This document shows positions 15,923 through 25,201 of a stretch of 64,000 nt of DNA, in pieces. A model generated the notes under the pieces. That model was not told the DNA's origin and did no database searches. It saw only the letters and a program-made list of their open reading frames with translations. The stretch comes from CAYUYV01 sp050331455 (GTDB lineage: Bacteria; Pseudomonadota; Alphaproteobacteria; JAJFIK01): positions 1 through 64,000 of the forward strand of contig JBHJGV010000029.1 of the NCBI GenBank assembly GCA_050331455.1, given 5' to 3'. A program made the position numbers and the translations under genes. Position 1 is the first letter of the stretch, and each line of letters opens with the position of its first letter.

Positions 15923-17857
15923 TCAGGTCTCGTTCGGTTCTGGTTCCACGGGTCCGGTCGCTCCCCGGTCGCCGGAGCCCCGACGCCGCCCGGCCGCCGG
16001 CACGGCGGAGGTGGGACCGGCCGCGATGGAGGAGTCGTCTTCCGGATCCTCGCGCACGGGTTTTTCGCCGCGCAGGAGGCCACGGATTTCCTCACCGGAC
16101 AGGGTTTCATACTCCAACAGGCCCGAGGCGAGCGCATGGAGGTCGTCAATCCGTTCGGTCAGGATGCGCTTGGCGGTATCGAACCCTTCCTGGATCAGTC
16201 GTTTGACTTCCTGATCGATCAGGCGGGCGGTTTCTTCGGACATGTTCTGCTGGCGGGACACCGAATGGCCGAGGAACACCTCTTCCTGGTTTTCGCCATA
16301 GGCAACCGTGCCCAACAGGTCCGAGTAGCCCCAGCGGGTGACCATGGCCCGGGCCAGACGCGTGGCCTGTTCGATATCCGACTGGGCGCCGGAGGTGACC
16401 TTTTCCGAGCCGAAGATCAATTCCTCGGCGATGCGGCCAGCCATCATGATGGCGAGACGGGAGCGCATCTGCTCCAGGGTCATACTCACCTTGTCCTCTT
16501 CCGGCAACTGCATAACCATGCCGAGGGCCCGGCCCCGGGGAATGATCGTCGCCTTGTGGACCGGGTCCGTCGCCGGAACATTCATGGCCACGATGGCATG
16601 GCCGCCCTCGTGATAGGCGGTGAGGGTTTTCTGTTCCTCGGTCATGACCATGGACCGCCGCTCCGCGCCCATCATGACCTTGTCCTTGGCATCTTCGAAC
16701 TCCGCCATGGTGACGACTTTCTTGCTGCGGCGCGCGGCAAGCAGGGCGGCTTCGTTCACGAGATTGGCGAGATCGGCACCGGAGAAACCGGGTGTGCCGC
16801 GGGCAATAACCTTCGCATCCACACCCCGGGCGATCTGAACCTTGCGCATGTGGACACGGAGAATCTTTTCCCGGCCCATAATATCCGGGTTCGGCACCAC
16901 GACCTGCCGGTCGAAGCGGCCCGGGCGCAGCAGGGCAGGATCGAGCACGTCCGGACGGTTCGTCGCCGCGATCAGGATCACGCCCTCATTGGCTTCAAAG
17001 CCGTCCATTTCCACCAGGAGCTGGTTGAGGGTCTGTTCCCGTTCATCATTGCCGCCGCCGAGACCCGCACCGCGATGCCGGCCCACCGCATCGATCTCAT
17101 CAATAAAGATGATGCACGGGGCGTTTTTCTTGGCCTGTTCGAACATGTCCCGCACGCGGCTCGCGCCGACGCCCACGAACATTTCGACAAAGTCCGAACC
17201 GGAAATTGTGAAAAACGGCACATTGGCCTCGCCGGCAATCGCCCGGGCCAAAAGGGTCTTACCCGTTCCCGGAGGACCCACGAGCAGGGCGCCTTTTGGG
17301 ATCTTGCCGCCGAGTTTTTGGAATTTCTGAGGGTCTTTGAGAAAATCGACGATCTCCTCAAGCTCTTCCTTGGCCTCGTCGATCCCCGCCACGTCATCGA
17401 ACGTCACCCGTCCGTGCCGCTCCGTCAGGAGCTTGGCTTTGGATTTACCAAAGCCCATGGCCTTGCCGCCGCCGGACTGCATTTGGCGCATAAAGAAGAT
17501 CCAGACGGCGATCAACAAAAGCATCGGAAACCACGAAATCAGGATTCCCAAGAGGGGATGCATCGAGTCCCCTTCGCTCTTGATCTGTACCGAAACATCA
17601 CGGTCCGTCAGGCGGCTGACGAAATCGGAATTGGCCGGTGCGATGGCGAAAAATTCCTGTCCGTCGGAGAAACGCCCAGACACCCGTTGGCCTTCGATCA
17701 CGACATCGCGCACTTGTCCCGTATCGACCCGGGCCAGAAAATCGGAATATTTGATCTCGTTACCGGCGCCCTGTTGGGGCGTGCCTTGAAAAAGATTAAA
17801 CAAAGCCACGAGTAATAAAAGAATAATGGCCCAAAGAGCGAAGTTCCGAAAATTCAT
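15923..17857 (-). CDS. ftsH: ATP-dependent zinc metalloprotease FtsH
   Basis: Membrane-anchored AAA+ protease for quality control of membrane proteins and regulators. At 644 aa it is full length. Two N-terminal membrane helices (about residues 5-25 and 105-125) flank a periplasmic domain. The AAA module follows with Walker A GPPGTGKT, Walker B IIFIDEIDAVG and the second region of homology ATNRPDVLDPALLRPGRFD. The zinc site is HEGGHAIV. A third ligand is expected in the GAQSDIEQATRLARAMV region. ATG 17857 has AAGGAACGGCACCG upstream. The Pro/Gly-rich tail is disordered. It lies between tilS and folP as in other alphaproteobacteria. Confidence 0.97.
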   Translation of the reverse strand: MNFRNFALWAIILLLLVALFNLFQGTPQQGAGNEIKYSDFLARVDTGQVRDVVIEGQRVSGRFSDGQEFFAIAPANSDFVSRLTDRDVSVQIKSEGDSMHPLLGILISWFPMLLLIAVWIFFMRQMQSGGGKAMGFGKSKAKLLTERHGRVTFDDVAGIDEAKEELEEIVDFLKDPQKFQKLGGKIPKGALLVGPPGTGKTLLARAIAGEANVPFFTISGSDFVEMFVGVGASRVRDMFEQAKKNAPCIIFIDEIDAVGRHRGAGLGGGNDEREQTLNQLLVEMDGFEANEGVILIAATNRPDVLDPALLRPGRFDRQVVVPNPDIMGREKILRVHMRKVQIARGVDAKVIARGTPGFSGADLANLVNEAALLAARRSKKVVTMAEFEDAKDKVMMGAERRSMVMTEEQKTLTAYHEGGHAIVAMNVPATDPVHKATIIPRGRALGMVMQLPEEDKVSMTLEQMRSRLAIMMAGRIAEELIFGSEKVTSGAQSDIEQATRLARAMVTRWGYSDLLGTVAYGENQEEVFLGHSVSRQQNMSEETARLIDQEVKRLIQEGFDTAKRILTERIDDLHALASGLLEYETLSGEEIRGLLRGEKPVREDPEDDSSIAAGPTSAVPAAGRRRGSGDRGATGPVEPEPNET

Positions 17858-18048
17858 CGGTGCCGTTCCTTACACTGGCCTTTCGTCAAGGCTCTTGCTC
17901 AACCCGGTCTGACATGTCCATCAAACTCCATGCCGAAACAGGGCTCTGGAGAGTCGATGTCGACCCATGCGCCCGACCTGTCCCCAGGGCGCGAATGGGC
18001 TTACTGCTTCCATCATGTAAGCACGCTCCCGCGGAACGCCACCTGCGA

Positions 18049-19764
18049 TTAAGCGCTGTGGCCATAGGAAGCGTCAAGGTGACAGGGCAGGTTGACGTCA
18101 TCGTTCTGAAAAATGGCGCAAAATCCCGACCTCTCGGGATCGTAGCCCAGATGGGGCACGCATAGCACCGTGGTGCCGCACCAGAGCGCCGGCAACATGA
18201 GCCGCACGGACTGGGGCAATGACAGTTTCGGGGCCCGCCGGCGCTCCGGGAAAACCTGGGCAATCCCGGCGCCCAAAGGCCGGACCTCGCCGCTCAAAGC
18301 GCCCTTGGGCAGCGAGACTTGAAATCGCCCGTCCCAGATTCGGAACGCTCCGGCCGGCAACGGGAGAGGCCGAGGCTGATTGCGGTTTTCCCGCACCACC
18401 ATCAAAACGCCCCCCTCGACCACTGGCGCAATGCGGCAATTGCCAAGCGTGCGGACCCGATCGAGCCGGTGCTCCTTCAGCGCGCCGAACAGGCTCAGCA
18501 GGCGGTCGTGGCGCGGGGGATAGGACAGACCGCCCACCCCCTGAATGACATGGGACAACACCCGCAGGCCGAACTCTTCCGGCCCGCGCAGCAGATCATC
18601 GACACCAACCCAGGCGAACCCCGCCCGATGCCACGTGACCGCATCGGCCATTTTAATCCGGTTGGTCTCCTCCAGCGCCGCCCGCGCGCGGGCCATACGG
18701 CGGGCCGTGCCGGCGAGGCGCGCCGTCGTCAAGCCCTCGGCCGCGAAGCCCTCCAATAGGCGGCGGATCCGCACGCGGGTGAACCGCTCATCCTCGTTGG
18801 ACGCATCCTCAAGCCAGGGCTGCTCGAAGGCGACCAGAGTGCGCCGCAGGCGACAGCGCGAGACGCCCAGAAAGGGCCGCAACACTTCCGTGCTGGCGCG
18901 GCCGCCCGGATCGCGGAGCACCGTGCGCTCGGGAATGCCGGCCAGTCCGTCGACGCCGCTGCCCCGGATCAAACGCATGAGCACGGTCTCGGCCTGATCG
19001 TCTTCCGTGTGACCCGTGAGAAGGGTCGGAACGCCGTTTTCCCGGCACCAGGCCTCCAACAGGCGGTATCGCGCGGCACGGGCCTGGGCCTGCAGATTGG
19101 CGCTGCCCGCGGATACGGACCGGTCCGGGCGGCTGTCCTGTTCCGCGCGCAAGGTGACATGGGGCAGGCCCAGAGCCTGTGCTTGTTTGGCAACCCAGGC
19201 CGCTTCGTCGGCCGACTCGGCGCGCAGGCCATGGTCCACCGTGACAAGCGTGACCGGTGGGGGGCCGGACGGCGTGCCGCCAAGCCACGCCGGGAGGTCC
19301 GAGGTCCTGGACCTGCCCGGGCGCCTGCGGAAAGGCGGCCGATCCGAAGGCGGCGCCTCATTTTCAGACCGCTCCATAGGGTCGGGTTGCATGTCGGTCT
19401 GCTGGGTCGCGGCCCATCGTTGGACGAGGCGAAGCAAAGCCATGCTGTCGCCGCCGCCGGAGACGGCAAGGGCAATCGGGGGGACAAGCCCCACCTGCTC
19501 GGCCCAGCGACTGAACTCATCGACCGAGACGCCGTCGCAGCATTCGCAGCCTTCGGAACCCTCGCTGCTCTCGATCCGGACAGCGGTTTTGCGCGAACCG
19601 GTGCGTGCGCGCCGGGATGTCTCAGGGTCGGGATTGAGATCCCTCACGGGAGAGGGCGAGCGGGCGGAGGCGGCGTCGGCAGGCTCCGGCACGGGTGTAT
19701 CTTCCTCCGCGTGCCCCGCTTCCGGCGCATTCAACTCTTCGCTGCCACCATCCTGTGATCCCAT
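18049..19764 (-). CDS. tilS: tRNA(Ile)-lysidine synthase with N-terminal extension and insertion
   Basis: Modifies the wobble cytidine of tRNA-Ile(CAU) to lysidine. The PP-loop ATPase motif SGGGDSMALL is at about residues 103-112. TVDHGLRAESADEAAWV, TGHTEDDQAETVLMRL and RPFLGVSR follow, then the TilS C-terminal domain. Two oddities are visible. There is an acidic, Pro-rich N-terminal extension of about 90 residues that includes GCECCDGV. There is also an insertion of roughly 50 residues between the PP-loop and VTVDHGLR. ATG 19764 has GGGAG upstream, giving 571 aa, against about 430-450 for common bacterial TilS. The insertion is in frame and the frame is otherwise intact. Confidence 0.93.
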   Translation of the reverse strand: MGSQDGGSEELNAPEAGHAEEDTPVPEPADAASARSPSPVRDLNPDPETSRRARTGSRKTAVRIESSEGSEGCECCDGVSVDEFSRWAEQVGLVPPIALAVSGGGDSMALLRLVQRWAATQQTDMQPDPMERSENEAPPSDRPPFRRRPGRSRTSDLPAWLGGTPSGPPPVTLVTVDHGLRAESADEAAWVAKQAQALGLPHVTLRAEQDSRPDRSVSAGSANLQAQARAARYRLLEAWCRENGVPTLLTGHTEDDQAETVLMRLIRGSGVDGLAGIPERTVLRDPGGRASTEVLRPFLGVSRCRLRRTLVAFEQPWLEDASNEDERFTRVRIRRLLEGFAAEGLTTARLAGTARRMARARAALEETNRIKMADAVTWHRAGFAWVGVDDLLRGPEEFGLRVLSHVIQGVGGLSYPPRHDRLLSLFGALKEHRLDRVRTLGNCRIAPVVEGGVLMVVRENRNQPRPLPLPAGAFRIWDGRFQVSLPKGALSGEVRPLGAGIAQVFPERRRAPKLSLPQSVRLMLPALWCGTTVLCVPHLGYDPERSGFCAIFQNDDVNLPCHLDASYGHSA

Positions 19765-19818
19765 GGGTCTCCCTCGCCATCGGAGCCGGTCTGCCGATCT
19801 GCTCCCGTCGGGCTGCTC

Positions 19819-19850
19819 CCGCGTTGCCGCGCGCCCGCGTTGCTGCGCGC
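19819..19850. repeat. 16-bp tandem repeat, two copies
   Basis: Two adjacent 16-bp units CGCGTTGCCGCGCGCC, differing at one base, lie just upstream of tilS in the 288-base tilS-cpoB gap. No gene is visible in the rest of that gap. Confidence 0.8.
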
Positions 19851-20052
19851 CCGCCAAGTCACTGCGCGCCGGCACAATCGTGCTGTCTGCCGCGCGGTCC
19901 CGTTAAAAAGCATGCGTAAAGGGTACAGACAAGGCGGCCGCAGGCCTTTTGAGCACGGGCGTCCCGGCTTGTCCGTCAGTGTGATGTGGAAGTCCGGGTG
20001 AAGATACCAAAAGGTCTATCCAAGTGGATGAGGTCCGAAGAGGCCCATAGCG

Positions 20053-21171
20053 TCAGCGGCACAGGAAATCGGACCGTGCCTTCCGGACACTGCGTTTGAT
20101 CGGCTCCGACGCGTTCGGATAGTTGTCGACAATCTGCTTCAGCGCCTTGCAGGCCTGGTCGCCTTCACCCAAGGCTTTGAAGGTGAAAGCCAATTTCAGG
20201 AGGCTGTCGGCCGCCTTTGTGTTTTTGGGATAATCCCGAGCCGATTGCAGATAAGACACACTGGCCTGTTTATAGAGATCCCGGACGAAGAGGGACTCGC
20301 CGATCCAGTAATAAGCCTCGCCCAAAAAATCCGAGTCCGGATAGCTTTCCACAAATCGACGGAATGCCGCCTCGGCGACGGCGAATTCACCTTTATACAA
20401 AAGGTCGAGTGCGGTTTTGTAATCCAGCCGCACATCGCCCATGAGCGCCGGCAGACCATCAGCGCCGATCTGTCCCGGCTGGCCCGCGGGCGCCATGGGC
20501 GAACCATTCTGCGGTCCCGAAGGCTGACCAGCCGGAGCGGACGGATCGCCGGCAAGGGTCTGGGGCTGACCGGATGCAAGGGCGCCTTGGCGATCGGCAC
20601 CGGCTCCATCCGCCATACCGGCGGCAGGAAAGCCGGCCTGGGCCAGTTGATTTATGGAGGCATTGAGCCGCTCATAGCGATATTGGAGCCGCTCAAGCTC
20701 GCCCGTCATCCGGGTGAGTTCCGACTCGAGCTGATCCACACGCACGAGCACCCGCGCCAGGGCCGGATCGCCGATGGTGACCGAAGAGGCCCGGCCGCCG
20801 GGCAGGAGCCCGCGGGGACCGCCGGCCGGCCCGGCGCCCTCACCATTTTGGGCGGGGTCCTGGGTTGCATCGGCTGGCCCGGCCACGGCGCCGTTCTGGG
20901 CCACGCCGTCCACCTGCGCACCCATGACCGTGCGCATGGCGAGCAGTTCACGCTCGAGCCGTTCGATGCGCTCCAGCAGGGCCAGGAGTTCACCACCGGA
21001 TTGGGCGGCAGCCGGCTGGACCGTCACCGCAGCAGGCCCCCAAAGAACCAGGACAGCGAGGCCAAGGCCCCCAAGCCAGCGCAGAAAAATGGGAGAATGG
21101 GAACGGTCAATGACGCGCCCGCGTTCGTTTGCTGAATTGGACGTCGGCTGCGTCATGGCGTTTAGACCCAT
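20053..21171 (-). CDS. cpoB: Cell division coordinator CpoB / tol-pal system protein YbgF
   Basis: Periplasmic TPR protein that links Tol-Pal to cell-wall synthesis at the division site. It has a signal-anchor region (LRWLGGLGLAVLVLWGPAA) ending near the AAAQ cleavage motif. A coiled coil follows (LLALLERIERLERELLAM), then a long Pro/Gly/Ala-rich linker. The C-terminal TPR domain (LDLLYKGEFAVAEAAFRRF, EAYYWIGESLFVRD, KAADSLLKLAFTFKALG) matches the family. ATG 21171 is preferred because AGAGGGG lies six bases upstream; it abuts the alternative ATG at 21177. It is 372 aa, last in the tol-pal gene row. The linker is longer than in E. coli. Confidence 0.92.
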   Translation of the reverse strand: MGLNAMTQPTSNSANERGRVIDRSHSPIFLRWLGGLGLAVLVLWGPAAVTVQPAAAQSGGELLALLERIERLERELLAMRTVMGAQVDGVAQNGAVAGPADATQDPAQNGEGAGPAGGPRGLLPGGRASSVTIGDPALARVLVRVDQLESELTRMTGELERLQYRYERLNASINQLAQAGFPAAGMADGAGADRQGALASGQPQTLAGDPSAPAGQPSGPQNGSPMAPAGQPGQIGADGLPALMGDVRLDYKTALDLLYKGEFAVAEAAFRRFVESYPDSDFLGEAYYWIGESLFVRDLYKQASVSYLQSARDYPKNTKAADSLLKLAFTFKALGEGDQACKALKQIVDNYPNASEPIKRSVRKARSDFLCR

Positions 21172-21261
21172 TTTCATCCCCTCTGCGATGCACTTTTCAC
21201 ATCTTCAACCCAATTGCACTAAACCATGACACGTCTGTCATGGCCATAATCGGAACACGCA

Positions 21262-21783
21262 TCAGGCTCCAGGGGCAGTCATGACGGTGGTCACGCTCCT
21301 GCGGTTTAAACGCCAGGATGCAGGATTCGATCCCGGCGCTTCCGGGCGCTCCTTGCCGTAGGAAATGGTCCTGACCCGCTGGGGCGAGATACCCAAGCCC
21401 ACCAGGTAATCCTTGACCGAAGCGGCCCGGCGGGCTCCAAGCGCGAGATTGTATTCCCGGGTTCCACGCTCGTCGCAATGGCCTTCAACCAGGACGGCCA
21501 CCCCCGGATAGCGATTGAGCCATGCCGCCTGACGCGCCAGCACTTCGCGGGCCCGCGCGTTCAGGTCGTGGCGATCATAATCGAAAAAGACCCGATTCTG
21601 TACACTGACGAGGAAATGCTCCTCGGTGCCTTCCGGCGGGCCCATGGGTTCGGGCGCAATGACCGGGTCCTGGGCCATGCCGGACTGGCTGCCGCTCGTC
21701 GCCACGGTTTGCGTGTCTTTGGACGCACAAGCCGCAGCGGTCAGCGCAAGGGCCAGCACGGCCGCGAGACGAAGGACGATCAT
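21262..21783 (-). CDS. pal: Peptidoglycan-associated lipoprotein Pal
   Basis: Outer-membrane lipoprotein that binds peptidoglycan and TolB. The signal (MIVLRLAAVLALALTAAACAS) ends at a lipid-attachment Cys, with a slightly atypical lipobox AAAC. The OmpA-like domain follows: VFFDYDRHDLNARAREVL, VLVEGHCDERGTREYNLALG, ARRAASVKDYLVGLG, VRTISYGKERPEAPGSNP and a terminal LNRRSVTTV. The Asp and Arg of GHCDERGTREYN are the expected diaminopimelate-binding residues. ATG 21783 gives 173 aa; ATG 21804 is possible. It lies between tolB and cpoB on the same strand. Confidence 0.95.
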   Translation of the reverse strand: MIVLRLAAVLALALTAAACASKDTQTVATSGSQSGMAQDPVIAPEPMGPPEGTEEHFLVSVQNRVFFDYDRHDLNARAREVLARQAAWLNRYPGVAVLVEGHCDERGTREYNLALGARRAASVKDYLVGLGISPQRVRTISYGKERPEAPGSNPASWRLNRRSVTTVMTAPGA

Positions 21784-22060
21784 GGGGTGCAGTTGGGGAG
21801 CCATCACTTGATCCACTTCACATGCGATCCGAACGACCGGGCAATCCGAGTAACCGGATGCCACATTGGCATCATGGCGATCCCGACATTCCGACCCGCA
21901 CGGACCATTGACATCGGGCCGGCGATTCGGCAGCCGCCATGCGTGACAGTAGTCGGTGCGTTGGTTGCGTTCAAGCCAAGCCCGCCGCGGGCTCCGAGAC
22001 GCCCAAAAGCGTAAGACTTCACACCGTCATCGCCTGACCACCCGATCGCCGCACTGAGTG

Positions 22061-23467
22061 TCAAAACCGCGGTTCCGACAGCAGCGGGGACCAGGCGGGA
22101 TCGGAGGCATCGCCGAACGTTGCGACCGGCCGCTCATTGTATCCCGTCAGATCCACGGACCACAGGCGGACGGAGCCGCCGGAGCCATCCTCGCCAGTGG
22201 GCGTCTGACGGAAGAACATCAGGACGCGGCCGTTCGGCGACCAGGTGGGCGCCTCGTCGAGAAAGCTCTCCGTCAAGAGCCGCTCCCCCGACCCGTCCGT
22301 GCTCATGACGCCAATATAGAACCGCCCCTTCAAACTCTTGGTGAAGGCGATCAGATCGCCCCGGGGGGACCATACCGGTGTCATATACCGCCCGTCGCCG
22401 AAACTGATCCGCTTGGCGTTCAGGCCTTCCGCGCCCATGACATAGATCTGCTGGGCCCCACTCCGGTCGGAGTCGAAGGTGACCCTTGATCCGTCCGGGG
22501 AATAGGACGGGGAGACATCAATGCCCGGATGGGAGGTCAGACGGCGGGTCATCCGTGTCTGAAGATCCATGGAGTAGATATCGGTGTTCCCCTAAAGATA
22601 AAAAAACATGATCACTCCGCGCCCGTCCGGAGAAAATCGCGGCGCGAAGGTCATGCCCGGGAAATCGCCCACCACTTCCTGATGGCCGCTTTCGATATCC
22701 AGCAGATAGACCCGGGGCCGATAGCCCGCAAAGGACATGTAAACGACCTGCTGCTGGGTGGGACTGAACCGCGGTGTCAGCACCAGGGAGCGCCCGTCGG
22801 TCAGGTACATCGGGTTCGCGCCGTCCTGGTCCATGATCGCGAGGCGTTTGCGCCGATCCACCTTCGGCCCGGATTCGGCAATGAAAACGATCCGGGTGTC
22901 GAAATAGCCGGTCTCGCCCGTTAAAGCCTCATATATGTCATCGGAGATCATATGGGCGACCTTACGCCAGCTGTCCGGCGTGATCTTATATTCAAAGCCG
23001 ATCACGTCACGCTCCGCGAACACGTCCCACAGCAGGAACTTGACCTTCAGCCGGCCATTCGTCAGGGGCAGGATCTGTCCTGTCACCAGCACCTGCGCAT
23101 TGATCAGCCGCCAGTCGCCGAAGCGCGGGCGCCGGTCGAAGGACCGGATGGTCTCGATGAATGCGGCCTCTTCAATGGGGTCGAACAGGCCGGAACGCTT
23201 CAGATTGCTGCGGATCACGGCGGCGATATCGGCCCCATAGCCACGACCGCTGTCGAGGGTGTCGACGAAGCGGGCAATGGCGACGGGCATGGGCTCCACC
23301 GTCCCGTCGGTGATGGTAATGCGCGGCGGGGTATAATCGTCCTGGGCAAGGGCGGCGCGCGGCGCCATCGGCCCGGCTATCGTCAGCACCAGGACGAGAA
23401 GTGAGAGCGCCCAGAAGGATCCCGCAGCGACCGTCCATCGGGTAGCGAAAGCGTAAGTCACCGTCAT
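22061..23467 (-). pseudogene. tolB: Tol-Pal system protein TolB interrupted by an in-frame TAG
   Basis: Periplasmic beta-propeller protein of the Tol-Pal system. The frame starts at ATG 23467 with a signal peptide ending RAALAQ. It runs through the N-terminal domain (YTPPRITITDGTVEPMPVAI) and propeller blades (TPRFSPTQQQVVYMSFAGYR) to VIMFFYL, then meets TAG at 22592-22594. The same frame continues GNTDIYSMDLQTRMTRRL, then SYSPDGSRVTFDSD and the remaining blades to 22061. Because both halves are in one frame and align continuously with a TolB blade, a single base change (GAG, AAG, CAG, TCG, TTG or TGG to TAG) explains the break. It could be a true nonsense mutation, a base-call error beside a six-T run, or suppressed. 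Neighbours tolQRA, pal and cpoB are intact. Confidence 0.9.
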
Positions 23468-23539
23468 TTCCCTGATCTCCCATCCCCCGTCGGGTCCGTG
23501 CGCATAAGGAAGGACCGCCCCTGCGGCCCTAAGGCCCCG

Positions 23540-24655
23540 TCAATGGCCCAGCAGGAAGCGGGGGTCGAATTCCAGATCAACCCGGCGCCAGCTCTTGTAC
23601 CGCTCCACAGGCAGTTGGAAGGGCTGGCACTGGAGAACCGCGCGGACGGCCCGGTCGGTTGCCGCGCGCATGTAGCCGTCCGATTGGGAATGCCACGAAC
23701 TGACCACCCGCGGCACGCCCGCCACGGATCCGTCCGGGTTGAAATTGACCCTGAGGGTCACAATAAGTTCCTGGGCGTTGGGCGCGCCGGTCGGCGGTGA
23801 CCAGCACCGCTTCAACTGGGCCTTGATCGCATCGGTCTCATTCACGGTCAGGCCGGTCTGCTGTCCCGCCGCGGCCCGGGACCGGTCCGCCGCTTCGCCC
23901 TCCAGCGAGGGCGCACGCCGGTGGAACACGCGCTCCTTGTCCGCATCGGGATGCTTGTCCAGAAGCGCGGCCGTCTGGGTGAAGAAATCATCCGCGGGCG
24001 CCGGTTCGCGGGGCGGCGTCGCTTGGGTCGGTGCAATGGGACGGGCCAGAGCCTTGGGCGCCTGTCTCGGCGGGCTCGCCGGCGTTTGCGCGTCCGCTGG
24101 CGCAGGGTCCGGCTGGGGTTCGACCACGCGCTTTTCCGGCTCGGGCAGCGGCGCGGGCTCGGGTGCCGGCTCCGGATCCTCAGGCAGCGCCTCAATCGGT
24201 TTGGGAGCCGGCTCGGGCTCCGGCTGCGAAACAGAGGGAATGGCCGGTTCGGGTGGCGCTTCGGCCACCACCGCGGGGCTCGGTTCAGGGGCGGGCGCAG
24301 GCGGGCTCGGCTCCACGTCGGATGGGGGCTTCGGCTCGGGTGCGGGCTTCGACTCGGCGGATACCGACGGGCGACGGGCCGGTGCCGGCGGCGCCCGCCG
24401 GACTTGGGGCCGAGCCGGGGGCCGGGCGGCGGGACGCGCTGGACCTTGGGGCTTGGGGGCGGCCACCGCCTCGGCCGGATCGGCGGGCTGGCCGATCAGC
24501 GGCTCGATATTCGTCTCGTCACTGATGGTGACGTAGTCCACATTGAGCACGGGTGGCACGTCCACCGGCGGCGTGTTGCGCAAGGGAAGAGCGACCACGC
24601 CAAGTGCCAGAACACCCGCATGGAGCAAAGCCGATATGGCAATGGCGGTCCGCAT
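23540..24655 (-). CDS. tolA: TolA, periplasm-spanning Tol-Pal protein
   Basis: Inner-membrane protein that spans the periplasm and connects TolQR to Pal/TolB. ATG 24655 begins MRTAIAISALLHAGVLALG, a single membrane helix with the SxLLH motif shared by TolA/TonB. The middle (about residues 60-230) is unusually rich in Pro, Ala and Glu. It lacks the Ala/Lys-rich helix of enteric TolA. The C-terminal domain (KRCWSPPTGAPNAQELIVTL to CQPFQLPVERYKSWRRVDL) is the TonB/TolA-C fold. It is 371 aa, downstream of tolR. The frame extends to 24703, but the signal anchor fits 24655. Confidence 0.92.
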   Translation of the reverse strand: MRTAIAISALLHAGVLALGVVALPLRNTPPVDVPPVLNVDYVTISDETNIEPLIGQPADPAEAVAAPKPQGPARPAARPPARPQVRRAPPAPARRPSVSAESKPAPEPKPPSDVEPSPPAPAPEPSPAVVAEAPPEPAIPSVSQPEPEPAPKPIEALPEDPEPAPEPAPLPEPEKRVVEPQPDPAPADAQTPASPPRQAPKALARPIAPTQATPPREPAPADDFFTQTAALLDKHPDADKERVFHRRAPSLEGEAADRSRAAAGQQTGLTVNETDAIKAQLKRCWSPPTGAPNAQELIVTLRVNFNPDGSVAGVPRVVSSWHSQSDGYMRAATDRAVRAVLQCQPFQLPVERYKSWRRVDLEFDPRFLLGH

Positions 24656-24751
24656 GAGCGCCCTACCCCCGCGCCCGCATGACGAACCGGGGGACGCGGA
24701 CACAGTGTCCGTACCCTGACGCTACCGGTCCCGTGATTGCCGAGCGGACGG

Positions 24752-25201
24752 TCATGGCGCCGGCGCCTCCCCGACCAGACCGACCCGGTTGAACCCGGCC
24801 GCGTTGAGCGTCCCGAGGACCGTCATGAACCGCCCGTAATCCACGGTCTCGTCGGCCCGCAGAAAGATCCGCACATCCGGATTGTTGCGGGTGATCTGCA
24901 TGAGTTTCGGGACGAGCGCGTCGATCGGGATTTCCGTATCCTGAACGTAAACGCGGGCATCGGCGGTAATGCTCACCGACAGCGGCTCGTCCGACCCCGT
25001 CAAGGGTCCGGCCTGCGTTTCCGGCAGATCCACCGGCACACCGACGGTCAGCAGAGGGGCCGTGACCATGAAAATCACCAGGAGCACCATCATGACATCA
25101 ACAAAAGGGGTCACGTTGATCTCGCTCATGGGGCGGAACCGGGGCGCGCGGCGCGGGCGGCCGCGACCGGAGCGGACGGGGCTGTCGGGGGACATGGCCA
25201 T
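24752..25201 (-). CDS. tolR: TolR, ExbD/TolR family protein
   Basis: Ion-channel component with TolQ that energises TolA. It is 149 aa, one N-terminal membrane helix plus a periplasmic ExbD domain. FRPMSEINVTPFVDVMMVLL holds the essential membrane Asp (in FVDVMMVLLVIFMV). PVDLPETQAGPL and VFLRADETVDYG-like motifs (here IFLRADETVDYG) follow. Its ATG overlaps the tolQ stop by one base (TAATG), so the two are translationally coupled. Confidence 0.96.
   Translation of the reverse strand: MAMSPDSPVRSGRGRPRRAPRFRPMSEINVTPFVDVMMVLLVIFMVTAPLLTVGVPVDLPETQAGPLTGSDEPLSVSITADARVYVQDTEIPIDALVPKLMQITRNNPDVRIFLRADETVDYGRFMTVLGTLNAAGFNRVGLVGEAPAP

Noticed and set aside
22592..22594. Genome-wide reassignment of TAG
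   Set aside because: lipB ends naturally at TAG (37290-37292) with no homologous extension. The tolB amber codon is therefore unlikely to reflect a recoded genetic code.
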